Part shown: positions 1-8,397 of the stretch, one piece after another
Layout: each line of letters starts with the position of its first letter
Numbering within the stretch: the first letter of the stretch is position 1
Assembly: GCF_016907495.1 (NCBI RefSeq)
Contig: NZ_JAFBCC010000001.1
Location: 496,001-560,000, forward strand
DNA: 64,000 bases
Reading direction: 5' to 3'
Origin: Arthrobacter tumbae
Lineage (GTDB): Bacteria; Actinomycetota; Actinomycetes; Actinomycetales; Micrococcaceae
The notes under the pieces: generated by a model
Databases searched by the model: none
What the model was told of the DNA's origin: nothing
The model's input: only the letters and a program-made list of their open reading frames with translations
Made by a program: the position numbers and the translations under genes

Positions 1-300
1 GATCAGGTACACCACGTACAGCCAGCCATGGACGATGAGCACGGCGGTTGACAGGTTGAACCCACCCGCGCCGTCCACCTGTGCCTCGTCAACCAGACCG
101 AGTGCGCCGGCCGACCCTCCGGCGATGATTTCCGCACCGAAGCCGTACTTCGCAATCATCTCCACCACGACGAGCAGCAGCATGACGCCGGTCGCGTAGG
201 CCAGCACCTTGTAGAAGCTGAGCGCCGATCGGATCTGGGCGTGTGTTCCCCCGAAGCGGCGTTTACCGGTGGGGCTCTTTGCTGGTGCGGAGTCGGTCAC
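1..300 (-). CDS. DUF3817 membrane protein, partial (C-terminus beyond the left edge)
   Basis: The reverse strand reads open from a GTG at 300 to the window edge, giving 100 residues. A basic, Ser/Pro-rich start is followed by SALSFYKVLAYATGVMLLLVVVE, which matches the first membrane segment of DUF3817 integral membrane proteins, and a second hydrophobic stretch (TAVLIVHGWLYVVYLI) runs into the edge. The GTG start overlaps the TGA stop of the SURF1-like gene by four bases (GTGA), so the two are probably translationally coupled. DUF3817 proteins have no established biochemical role; pairing with SURF1 suggests membrane or respiratory-chain context, which is inference. Confidence 0.8.
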   Translation of the reverse strand, partial: MTDSAPAKSPTGKRRFGGTHAQIRSALSFYKVLAYATGVMLLLVVVEMIAKYGFGAEIIAGGSAGALGLVDEAQVDGAGGFNLSTAVLIVHGWLYVVYLI

Positions 301-1121
301 GTTCTTACCTCGTCGGTTGTGGGTTCGGTCTGTTGTGGGGAGTGCAGATCGGCCGTGATGTCCTGATCCTGTTCCTCTTCCAGCGTGCGGCGGTGATCGT
401 CGGCAACGAGCCGCCACCAGAGGAAGAAGGCAAATCCGGCGAAGACGAACCACTCCACGGCATAGAAGATGTTGAGCCAGTTGAGCGGCGTCTCCTGCGG
501 CTGCGGACCTATTTCCACTGCCTCCAGCGGCGCCTCAGGCTGGACGGTGCTGCCGTCCAGAACGGTCTCGAAGGAGACAACGAATCCGGAATACACCAGG
601 GGTACATCCCACACGTTGATGAGCTGCGCAACGGACAGGGTGGGAACCTGCCCGGGAACGGGCAGCTGAACCGCTGGGGCTTCCGTTGGGAGCAGCCTTC
701 CTTCCACGACGGCCGCACCCGCGCGCTCGGGCACCTCTGATGCGGCTTCAGCCTCAGGGACCCAGCCGTGAACCACGGGCAGGACGGCTGCGGGCCGGCC
801 GGACCCGGCCACCTCGAATGCGGAGACCACCCACAGGCCGTCGCGGTCACCCTGCAGACGCGTCTGCACCAGAACCCGGGTGTCCGGCAGGAAGCGGCCT
901 TCCATCCTGACCATCTGGTCTGCGACGCCGGCAGTCATGGGGATGCCCGGCTGAAAGACCTCGGGAAGGGGCTGGATCTGCTCGGTGGTACTGGGAGGAG
1001 GTGGGGCGGAATCCTGCGAGCGCGAGAACTGCCACTGACTCAGGAGGACGAAAAGCGCGGCAATAGCCATGGCGAGGATCAGCGAAAGGATCCATCGCGG
1101 CTTGAGCGCGGTTTTCAACAC
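297..1121 (-). CDS. SURF1 family cytochrome c oxidase assembly protein
   Basis: 274 residues with the two-helix SURF1 layout. One N-terminal transmembrane segment (about residues 11-29) ends in WQFSRS, corresponding to the family's GxWQ signature, and one C-terminal segment (FYAVEWFVFAGFAFFLWW) is followed by an acidic, Glu/Asp-rich tail. The region between is the extracytoplasmic domain. SURF1 proteins assist haem a insertion into aa3-type cytochrome oxidase. The GTG at 1121 is the first usable start; a TTG one codon later is equally possible. It is co-transcribed with the DUF3817 gene, which it overlaps. Confidence 0.85.
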   Translation of the reverse strand: MLKTALKPRWILSLILAMAIAALFVLLSQWQFSRSQDSAPPPPSTTEQIQPLPEVFQPGIPMTAGVADQMVRMEGRFLPDTRVLVQTRLQGDRDGLWVVSAFEVAGSGRPAAVLPVVHGWVPEAEAASEVPERAGAAVVEGRLLPTEAPAVQLPVPGQVPTLSVAQLINVWDVPLVYSGFVVSFETVLDGSTVQPEAPLEAVEIGPQPQETPLNWLNIFYAVEWFVFAGFAFFLWWRLVADDHRRTLEEEQDQDITADLHSPQQTEPTTDEVRT

Positions 1122-1183
1122 CCCTTAACGGTACTTCGTGCCGTTGGAAGCGAACGAATTGCGGCCCCCTCCAGGAGACGGAG

Positions 1184-1224
1184 ATCACTCCCCCAAAAAG
1201 TGATTGGGAATCATCTATCACTTT
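1184..1224. promoter_or_regulatory. Candidate operator overlapping the start of the ABC exporter operon
   Basis: AAAGTGAT (1197-1204) and ATCACTTT (1217-1224) form a perfect 8-base inverted repeat with a 12-base spacer, and a third copy of the core, ATCACT, lies at 1184-1189. The right arm covers the proposed TTG start. This arrangement fits binding of a dimeric repressor of MarR, TetR or GntR type, but no regulator gene is adjacent, so the cognate protein is unknown. Confidence 0.4.
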
Positions 1225-2971
1225 GCGGGATTTGCTACTACGATTGTTTCTCGTGCGCTCGTACCCCTACCCCGATCCAGGCCGCCCTGACCTCAGGTCG
1301 CCGTCCCGCTATCTGTTGTGGCTCGCGTCCAGACAGAAAGGCACCCTGGCTGCCGCCGTCGTGCTGGAAACGCTCCTCATGGTGGCGCAGGCAGTTGTTC
1401 CCTTCGCACTGGGCCGCGCCATCGATCAGGGAATCATCGGCCGCAGCTGGGACGCGCTGCTGTGGTGGGTCCTCATCCTCGTTGCCCTCACCGTGGGGCA
1501 GGCGTTCGCGGGCATGCTGGCGCACCGCGCGGCGATCAGCAACTGGATGCAGGCGGCCTTCAAGTCGATCCGTCTCGTGGGCTACAAGATCACCCGCACG
1601 GGTGACGCACTGCCGCAGAAGCTTTCAACCGGCGAGGTGGTGTCCACGGCGGCGTCCGATGCTACCCGCCTGGGCGAGATCTTCTACGTCGCCGCCCGCC
1701 TCGCGGGTGCGCTGGTTTCCTGGCTCGTGGTGTGCGCGCTCATTGCGCTGAGTTCGGTCATGCTCGCGGTTGTTGTGCTGATCGGTGTTCCGGCGTGCTG
1801 CGCGCTGCTCCTGTTTGTGGTGCGTCCGTTGCAGGCCCGTCAGCGCGAACAGCGTGATGCTTCGGGGAAGATGACCGCCGTCGGCGCCGACACTGTCGCC
1901 GGCCTTCGCGTGCTGCGCGGGATCGGCGGGGAGCACATCTTCGTCAACCGGTACCGTGAGCGGTCAGCGGAAACGCGCGACGCCGGCATCAAGGTTGCGC
2001 GCTCGCTAGCCACACTGGAAGCCTCCCAGGTCTTCATCGCCGGTGCCTTCAGTGTGGTCTTCACCTGGGTGGGTGCCACCCTGGTGCTGAACGGCGAGGT
2101 AGAACCCGGCCAGCTGGTGGCGTTGTTTGGCTATTCCGTCTTCCTGATGACCCCCATCCGAAGTGCCGCCGACGGGGTCTCACACTCGATCCGGGCGCTC
2201 GTGGGAGCCCGCAAGATCATCAACGTGCTGTCCGTTGACGCGAACATCACTGACAACGCCACCGCCACCGCACCTGCCGGTACCGCTCCGCTCGTGGATA
2301 CCTCAAGCGGTGTGGCGCTCCAGCCCGGCGGACTGACCGCACTGGTCTCAGCTGACCCCGCTACGTCGGCGGACCTCGCCACCCGGCTGGGCCGCTTCGA
2401 TGACGCGGTACTCCGGGAAGCTGTGGTTCGGTGGGGTGAGGCCGCCCTGCACGAGGTTCCCCTCGATGACGTCCGGCGCCGGATTGTGGTGAGCGAAGCC
2501 AACCCGCAGCTGTTCACCGGCACCCTGCGCAGCCAGCTCGACCCGCACGGGCGGCACAGTGACGCGGAGATCCTTGCCGCGCTTGAAGCCGCCAGCGCAC
2601 TGGATATTCTCGACGGCCTTGAAGCGGCCCTGGATTCCGAGGTCACCGAACGGGGACGCGGGTTCTCGGGCGGTCAGCGCCAGCGCCTGGTCCTTGCCCG
2701 GGCGCTGCTGACAGACGCCGAGACCCTCGTGCTCATCGAGCCGACCAGCGCAGTCGATGCACATACCGAATCCCGGATCGCCGAGCGGCTGGGACGGGCG
2801 CGGAGCAGTGAAGGCGGTACCACCGTCGTCGTGACTGCCAGCCCGCTGATGCTCGGTGCCATGGACCATGTTGTCTTCCTCGAAGATGGCCGCCTGAGCG
2901 CGCAAGGAACGCATCAGGAACTGATGTCGGCCGTCCCTGCCTACCGAAATGTGGTGATCCGCAGTGAGTGA
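1223..2971 (+). CDS. ABC exporter half-transporter with degenerate nucleotide-binding motifs
   Basis: 582 residues: an N-terminal type-1 exporter membrane domain with six predicted helices (about 40-320) and a C-terminal ATPase domain. The ABC signature RGFSGGQ (FSGGQ at 481-485) is intact. The Walker A site has decayed to LVSADPATSADLA (from residue 374), with no GxxGxGK[ST] and no catalytic lysine. Walker B reads LVLIEP (502-507), lacking the Asp, and the H-loop His is Ser540. It therefore probably cannot hydrolyse ATP in its own Walker site but can complete the site of the partner encoded next. The start is TTG at 1223, chosen from the MRDLL reading; no strong Shine-Dalgarno is visible. 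The substrate is unknown. Confidence 0.85.
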   Translation: MRDLLLRLFLVRSYPYPDPGRPDLRSPSRYLLWLASRQKGTLAAAVVLETLLMVAQAVVPFALGRAIDQGIIGRSWDALLWWVLILVALTVGQAFAGMLAHRAAISNWMQAAFKSIRLVGYKITRTGDALPQKLSTGEVVSTAASDATRLGEIFYVAARLAGALVSWLVVCALIALSSVMLAVVVLIGVPACCALLLFVVRPLQARQREQRDASGKMTAVGADTVAGLRVLRGIGGEHIFVNRYRERSAETRDAGIKVARSLATLEASQVFIAGAFSVVFTWVGATLVLNGEVEPGQLVALFGYSVFLMTPIRSAADGVSHSIRALVGARKIINVLSVDANITDNATATAPAGTAPLVDTSSGVALQPGGLTALVSADPATSADLATRLGRFDDAVLREAVVRWGEAALHEVPLDDVRRRIVVSEANPQLFTGTLRSQLDPHGRHSDAEILAALEAASALDILDGLEAALDSEVTERGRGFSGGQRQRLVLARALLTDAETLVLIEPTSAVDAHTESRIAERLGRARSSEGGTTVVVTASPLMLGAMDHVVFLEDGRLSAQGTHQELMSAVPAYRNVVIRSE

Positions 2972-4751
2972 TACCCAGATATCAGAGCCGACGACCGATC
3001 CGGCTGCAGCTGTATCGACGAAGCTGCCGGTTGCTGATGCGCGCGCCGTGAAGGCGGAATCACTGCGCCTGATCCGCCACCACCGGGGCGGGCTGGCCAG
3101 GGTTGTGCTGCTCTACGTCGGCTCGGCAGCTGCCGGACTGGTGGGACCGTTCATCCTCGGCCAGGTTGTCGACGCCGTGGTAGCGGGCACCACCAGCGGG
3201 TTCATTGCCGCCATGTCGCTGCTGATGCTGGGGTTCCTGGTGGTCCAGGCGGTTTTGCGCAAGCTCGCTGTCCGGGCCGGCATGATCTTCGGTGAAACGG
3301 TGTTCGCTGAACTGCGTGAGGACTTCATGGCGCAGGTCACCTCACTGCCGCTGTCCACGGTGGAAAAGGCCGGCACGGGCGACCTAGTCTCCCGCACCAC
3401 CAACGATGTCGAGTCCGTCTCCCACACCGTCCGCTTCGGCGTGCCGCAGGTGGTGGTCTCGGTGGTGACCATCATCATCACGCTGGCCGCGGCGATCCTC
3501 ACCTCTCCCCTGCTTTCGCTTGCCCTCCTGGTAGGTGTTCCCCTGCTGTATCCGGCCACCCGCTGGTATCTCAAGCGCAGCTCCGCCGGTTACAAGGCCG
3601 AGCGGGAGAGCTACGCGGTGGTGAACGGAGCCATCACCGAGACCATCGAGGGTGCACGCACGGTTGATGCGCTGGGCCTCGGAGGACTGCGCCGCAAGCG
3701 GATGGATGAGTCGCTCTCCGGCAGTTTCGCCGCCGAGCGCTACACGCTGTGGCTGCGGTCGGTGCTGTTTCCGGCTGCGGACACCGCATTCTGGCTCCCG
3801 GTGGCCGGTGTGCTGCTGTGGGGCGGCTGGCTTGCTTCGACGGACCTGGTCACTCCGGGAGCGGTCGCTACGGTGGCACTGTTCGCCGTCCGCCTGATCG
3901 ACCCGGTGGACCTGCTCATCATGTGGACGGATGAGATCCAGGTGGGCGCGGCGTCACTGGCCCGCATCATCGGGATCAAGAACGTCCCGGCGGACCGGAC
4001 TGCGACCGACGTCCAGCCTTCGTCCGATGACATCACGGTCTCCGCCGCCCGCTACGCTTACCGGCCGGGCCACGATGTGCTGCACGGCGTCGACCTTCAG
4101 CTGCGGCGGGGTGAGCGCCTCGCGATGGTGGGACCGTCCGGTGCCGGCAAATCGACGCTTGGACGGTTGATCGCGGGCATCCATCCACCCACCGGCGGAT
4201 CGGTGACGGTGGGAGGGGTGCCGCTGGTGGATCGCCCGCTCGATGCGCTGCGCCGCGAGGTTGCCCTGGTGACGCAGGAGCATCACGTGTTCGTGGGCTC
4301 CCTCGCCGACAACATCCGGCTCGGTAAGGCGGACGCGACATCCGCCGAGATTGAAAAGGCACTGGACGACGTCGGTGCGCTGGGTTGGGCGCGCGCCCTG
4401 CCTGAGGGGCTGGAAACGGAGGTTGGCTCAGGTGCGTACGAAGTGACCCCTGCCCAGGCGCAGGAAGTCGCCCTGGCCCGGCTTGTCCTGGCCGATCCGC
4501 ACACGCTGGTGCTCGATGAGGCGACGTCGCTGATCGATCCGCAGGCAGCACGGGATTTGGAGCGTTCACTCAGCGCGGTACTGGAGGGGCGCACGGTTGT
4601 GGCAATTGCGCACCGCCTGCATACAGCTCACGACGCCGACCGCGTGGCCGTCGTGGAGAACGGCAACATCACCGAACTCGGCTCCCATGACGAACTGCTT
4701 GCACTCGGCGGCTCGTACGCGTCGCTGTGGCGGTCGTGGCGGACGGAGTAA
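2964..4751 (+). CDS. ABC exporter half-transporter, catalytic partner
   Basis: 595 residues, GTG start overlapping the previous gene by 8 bases. A six-helix exporter membrane domain (about 45-330) precedes an ATPase domain with intact Walker A GPSGAGKST (390-398, Lys396), Walker B LVLDE (515-519) and H-loop His550. Its signature motif is eroded: where LSGGQ is expected it reads VTPAQ (494-498). These lesions are the mirror image of those in the upstream subunit, so the pair should form a heterodimer with one functional ATP site (Walker motifs from this protein, signature from the partner) and one dead site. Membrane-located exporter of unknown substrate. Confidence 0.87.
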   Translation: MSDTQISEPTTDPAAAVSTKLPVADARAVKAESLRLIRHHRGGLARVVLLYVGSAAAGLVGPFILGQVVDAVVAGTTSGFIAAMSLLMLGFLVVQAVLRKLAVRAGMIFGETVFAELREDFMAQVTSLPLSTVEKAGTGDLVSRTTNDVESVSHTVRFGVPQVVVSVVTIIITLAAAILTSPLLSLALLVGVPLLYPATRWYLKRSSAGYKAERESYAVVNGAITETIEGARTVDALGLGGLRRKRMDESLSGSFAAERYTLWLRSVLFPAADTAFWLPVAGVLLWGGWLASTDLVTPGAVATVALFAVRLIDPVDLLIMWTDEIQVGAASLARIIGIKNVPADRTATDVQPSSDDITVSAARYAYRPGHDVLHGVDLQLRRGERLAMVGPSGAGKSTLGRLIAGIHPPTGGSVTVGGVPLVDRPLDALRREVALVTQEHHVFVGSLADNIRLGKADATSAEIEKALDDVGALGWARALPEGLETEVGSGAYEVTPAQAQEVALARLVLADPHTLVLDEATSLIDPQAARDLERSLSAVLEGRTVVAIAHRLHTAHDADRVAVVENGNITELGSHDELLALGGSYASLWRSWRTE

Positions 4752-4768
4752 ACCCGGAAGGCAAACCC

Positions 4769-4834
4769 GGAAGTTTTGCGCAGCTCCGGTGGGCTCCGAC
4801 GGCGTCGAAGTCGCCGGAGCTGCGCAAAACTTCC
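4769..4834. repeat. Intergenic palindrome, family A copy 1 (possible bidirectional terminator)
   Basis: A perfect inverted repeat with 21-base arms (4769-4789 and 4814-4834) and a 24-base loop lies between the convergent ABC exporter and PTS IIA genes. The arm contains TTTTGCGCAGCTCCGG. The same core recurs in the palindrome at 48572-48634, so this is a dispersed repeat and not a gene-specific hairpin. Its position at two 3' ends fits a terminator role. Confidence 0.8.
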
Positions 4835-4840
4835 CAGGTA

Positions 4841-5326
4841 CTAGTGGTCGAAGAACACCAGCGATGAATTGATGAGTTCGCTGATCACCTCGGCGTCATG
4901 CGCACGGCGCAGCGACTCCCGAAAATTCTCCTTGAACAGGGAACGGGCCAGCGTTGCGAGGACCTCAAGGTGCTCGGAGAAGGACTCGGCGGGTGTCGCG
5001 ATCAGGAGCACCAGTGTTGCGGGGCCGTCCTGGGCGCCGAAATCGAGGCTGTGGCCGTACCGCGTGACACCGACGGCGATTGACGTCTGCTCGACGAACT
5101 CACTCCTGGCGTGGGGCACCCCCACGCCTCCCGGCAGGCCGGTGGCCATCTGGTGCTCGCGGGAGTTGACCTGCGCAAGGAAGCCCTCAAGGTCTGTAAT
5201 GCGCCCCGCCTGGTGCAGGCGGGCAGCCAGCTGGGCAGCGGCGTCGGACTTGTCCTCAGCCACCATGTCGAGGATTACCAGCTGTGGTGTGGTCAGTTCG
5301 GCGTCATGCAGGTCGAGGGGTGTCAC
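4841..5326 (-). CDS. PTS sugar transporter subunit IIA (fructose/mannitol or Ntr type)
   Basis: 161 residues forming a single EIIA type-2 domain. The phospho-acceptor histidine lies in GVGVPHARS (His72), and the following conserved part SLDFGAQDGPATLVLLIATP matches the family. It is a free-standing IIA with no IIB or IIC domain. It lies 86 bases downstream of glpD on the same strand and may share its transcript. Free-standing IIA proteins either feed a fructose/mannitol-type permease encoded elsewhere or act in regulation like PtsN; the sequence does not decide between these. Confidence 0.87.
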   Translation of the reverse strand: MTPLDLHDAELTTPQLVILDMVAEDKSDAAAQLAARLHQAGRITDLEGFLAQVNSREHQMATGLPGGVGVPHARSEFVEQTSIAVGVTRYGHSLDFGAQDGPATLVLLIATPAESFSEHLEVLATLARSLFKENFRESLRRAHDAEVISELINSSLVFFDH

Positions 5327-5412
5327 AACCGGCCTCTCACGGGAGAATCGGGAACGTGTGCGGAGGACGGGTGCGCCGGGCGCCTCTGCCTGACCGGTGC
5401 ACCGATCCGGCT

Positions 5413-7137
5413 CTAGCTTAGCGGCACGATGTCTTCGACTCCCATGCGTGCGCTGTCGGCTGACACGTCATCGGGCTGCTGTTGACTGAGTCTTTCAGCT
5501 TCCACCCGGGCGAGGTAGTGCTTAACCTCACGGTCAATCTGCGCGTCGCTCCAGTTGAGGTGCGGTGCCATGAGATTTGCCACGACTGGAGCCGCCGAAA
5601 CGCCGCGGTCCCAGGACTCGATCGAGATGCGGGTGCGGCGGGTCAGCACGTCATCGACGTGGCGGGCGTCCTCGTGCGTGGCGGCGAACACAACCTCGGC
5701 ACGCAGGTAGTCGTCAGCGCCGGGAAGCGGCTCTGCGAGCGAAGCGTCCCCGCGGATCAGGGCAAGCACCAGCTCGGCATCGGTGCCATACCGCTGCAGC
5801 AGATGCTCGACGCGGGCAACATGGACTCCGGCGTCCTCGGCCATGCGGGCGCGCTTGTTCCAGGCTGCCCTGTAACCCTCGGCGCCGAGCAGCGGAACGG
5901 TCTCGGTACAGCTGGCCGGGACCCGCTCGTCGAGGGCGCGCGAAGCTTCATCCACGGCGTCCTTGGCCATCACGCGGTAGGTTGTCCACTTGCCGCCGGC
6001 GACAACGACCAGCCCCGGAACGGGGTGGGCGACCACATGTTCGCGGGAGAGCTTGGCCGTGGAGTCGTTCTCCCCGGCCAGCAATGGACGCAGGCCGGCG
6101 TAGACGCCCTCCACATCCTCACGCGTGAGCGGCCGCTTCACCACCTTGTTCACGTGCTCAAGGATGTAGTCGATGTCCGACGACGACGCTGCGGGATGCG
6201 CCTTGTCCAGGTCCCAGTCGGTGTCCGTGGTGCCGATTATCCAGTGCCGTCCCCAGGGAATGACGAACAGGACGGACTTCTCGGTACGCAGGATGAGCCC
6301 TACGGTGGACTGGAAACGGTCCCGCGGCACCACGAGGTGGATGCCCTTCGATGCCCGGACCTTCAATTGGCCGCGGTCCGTGACCATGGCCTGGGTTTCA
6401 TCCGTCCAGACGCCGGTAGCGTTGACAACCTGTTTGGCGCGGATGCTGAATTCCTCGCCGGTCTCCTGGTCCTTCACACGTGCGCCGACAACGCGCTCAC
6501 CTTCCCGCAGGAAGTTCTCGACCGAGACCCGGTTTGCTGCCTTGGCTCCGTAGGATGCCGCGGTGCGCATCATATTGACGACGTAGCGCGCGTCATCCAC
6601 CTGGGCGTCGTAGTAGCGGATTGACCCCACCATGGCGTCATCCTTGAGGCTGGGGGCGGCCCGGAGGGTACCCCTGCGCGTGAGGTGCTTATGCATGGGG
6701 ACGCCCCGGGAGTTGCCGGAAGTCATTCCCATCGTGTCGTAGAGCAGGATGCCCGCGCCCACATACGGCCGCTCAACGAAGCGCTTGGTCAGCGGATACA
6801 GGAACGGCACCGGCCGGACGAGGTGCGGTGCGATCCGCTGGATCAGCAGTCCGCGTTCCTTGAGTGCCTCCTGTACGAGGGCAAAATCCAGCATCTCGAG
6901 GTAGCGCAGTCCGCCGTGGATCAGCTTCGATGAACGCGAGGATGTGCCCGCAGCCCAGTCCCGTGCCTCAACGATCCCGACGTCAAGACCCCTCGTCACC
7001 GCATCCAGGGCAGAACCGACGCCGACGACGCCGCCTCCCACGATCAGGATGTCCAGTTCCTTGCCGGGTTGGTTGGTGGACTTCAGAGCGGCAAGTGCAT
7101 CTTCACGCTGCTGGGGGCTGAGGGCGCCTTTGGTCAT
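5413..7137 (-). CDS. glpD: Aerobic glycerol-3-phosphate dehydrogenase
   Basis: 574 residues, the usual length for GlpD. The N-terminal FAD-binding motif DILIVGGGVVGVG is followed by the GlpD signature around SSRSSKLIHGGLRYLE and by IPWGRHWIIGTTDTDWD in the substrate domain. The C-terminal helical domain of about 120 residues is present. It oxidises sn-glycerol 3-phosphate to dihydroxyacetone phosphate at the membrane and passes electrons to quinone. It lies 50 bases downstream of guaB3; no glpF or glpK is next to it. Confidence 0.95.
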   Translation of the reverse strand: MTKGALSPQQREDALAALKSTNQPGKELDILIVGGGVVGVGSALDAVTRGLDVGIVEARDWAAGTSSRSSKLIHGGLRYLEMLDFALVQEALKERGLLIQRIAPHLVRPVPFLYPLTKRFVERPYVGAGILLYDTMGMTSGNSRGVPMHKHLTRRGTLRAAPSLKDDAMVGSIRYYDAQVDDARYVVNMMRTAASYGAKAANRVSVENFLREGERVVGARVKDQETGEEFSIRAKQVVNATGVWTDETQAMVTDRGQLKVRASKGIHLVVPRDRFQSTVGLILRTEKSVLFVIPWGRHWIIGTTDTDWDLDKAHPAASSSDIDYILEHVNKVVKRPLTREDVEGVYAGLRPLLAGENDSTAKLSREHVVAHPVPGLVVVAGGKWTTYRVMAKDAVDEASRALDERVPASCTETVPLLGAEGYRAAWNKRARMAEDAGVHVARVEHLLQRYGTDAELVLALIRGDASLAEPLPGADDYLRAEVVFAATHEDARHVDDVLTRRTRISIESWDRGVSAAPVVANLMAPHLNWSDAQIDREVKHYLARVEAERLSQQQPDDVSADSARMGVEDIVPLS

Positions 7138-7187
7138 GGCCGTGATCCACCTTCATCGTTGCGGACTGGTCCCCCAACCTTAGGCAA

Positions 7188-8327
7188 TCAGCCGTTGGAA
7201 AGGTAGGGCGAGAGGACTACCTCCACCCGCTGGAATTCCTTCAGGTCCGAGTACCCGGTGGTTGCCATGGCGCGGCGCAGGGCACCGACCATGTTCGAGG
7301 TGCCGTTGGTGTGGTGCGAGGGCCCCCAGAGCACTTCCTCAAGCGGCCCCACCGTGCCGACGTTCACCCGGTCTCCGCGGGGAAGTTCGCTGTGGTGCGC
7401 TTCCTGCCCCCAGTGCCATCCCTTGCCGGGGGCTTCCTCTGCACGCGCGAGTGCTGAGCCGAGCATGACGGCGTCCGCACCGACCGCGATGGCCTTCACG
7501 ATATCCCCGCTGGTGCCCATCCCGCCGTCGGCGATGACGTGGACGTACCGGCCGCCGGATTCATCCAGGTAGTCGCGGCGGGCCGCAGCGACGTCCGAGA
7601 TGGCCGACGCCATCGGTGAGTGGATGCCGAGGGCGCGCCGCGTCGTCGTCGTTGCTCCACCACCGAAGCCGACCAGCACGCCGGCCGCGCCGGTGCGCAT
7701 GAGGTGCAGCGCGGGCGTGTAGCCGGCCGCGCCGCCAACAATGACTGGGACATCGAGTTCGTAGATGAACTGCTTGAGATTGAGCGGTTCCTCGTTCTTG
7801 GACACGTGTTCGGCCGAGACCGTGGTGCCGCGGATAACGAAGATGTCGACGCCGGCGGCCAGGACAGTCTTGTAGAACTCCTGGGTGCGCTGCGGTGTGA
7901 GGGACCCGGCAACGGTCACGCCGGCGTCGCGCATTTCGGCCAGCCGGCTGGTGATCAGTTCAGCCTGGATGGGGGCCTCGTACAGCTCCTGCATGCGGCG
8001 GGTGGCTGCGGGACTGAAGTTCCCGGTGGACAGACCCGCGATTTCCTCGAGGACCGGCGTTGGGTCCTCATAGCGGGTCCAGAGGCCTTCGAGATTGAGG
8101 ACACCGAGCCCGCCCAGCTTGCCCATGGCGATCGCAGTCGCGGGTGACATGGTGGAATCCATGGGCGCGGCGATGACCGGCATCTCGAACTGGTAGGCGT
8201 CGATCTGCCATTGCACCGAGACGTCCAGCGGGTCCCGGGTACGGCGGGACGGGACCACCGCAAGGTCATCGAGGGAATATGCCCTGCGTCCGCGCTTGCT
8301 TCGGCCGATCTCAATCTCGTAAGTCAC
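7188..8327 (-). CDS. guaB3: GuaB3 family IMP dehydrogenase-related protein
   Basis: 379 residues. The start MTYEIEIGRSKRGRRAYSLD and the conserved IAAPMDSTMSP and GGLGVLNLEGLW blocks identify the actinobacterial GuaB3 branch. It keeps the IMPDH TIM-barrel but has no CBS pair, so it is about 120 residues shorter than GuaB. A canonical GuaB is encoded nearby (10635-12149). GuaB3 is widely conserved in actinobacteria, and its in vivo role is less settled than that of GuaB; IMP dehydrogenase or GMP reductase-like activity has been considered. It is transcribed divergently from the WXG cassette. Confidence 0.9.
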   Translation of the reverse strand: MTYEIEIGRSKRGRRAYSLDDLAVVPSRRTRDPLDVSVQWQIDAYQFEMPVIAAPMDSTMSPATAIAMGKLGGLGVLNLEGLWTRYEDPTPVLEEIAGLSTGNFSPAATRRMQELYEAPIQAELITSRLAEMRDAGVTVAGSLTPQRTQEFYKTVLAAGVDIFVIRGTTVSAEHVSKNEEPLNLKQFIYELDVPVIVGGAAGYTPALHLMRTGAAGVLVGFGGGATTTTRRALGIHSPMASAISDVAAARRDYLDESGGRYVHVIADGGMGTSGDIVKAIAVGADAVMLGSALARAEEAPGKGWHWGQEAHHSELPRGDRVNVGTVGPLEEVLWGPSHHTNGTSNMVGALRRAMATTGYSDLKEFQRVEVVLSPYLSNG

Positions 8328-8397
8328 CGGTCTAGGTTATCCCAGCGGGGAGACCTGCCCATCGCCCATGTGGGTACCGTTGCGTACAGTCAGAACC

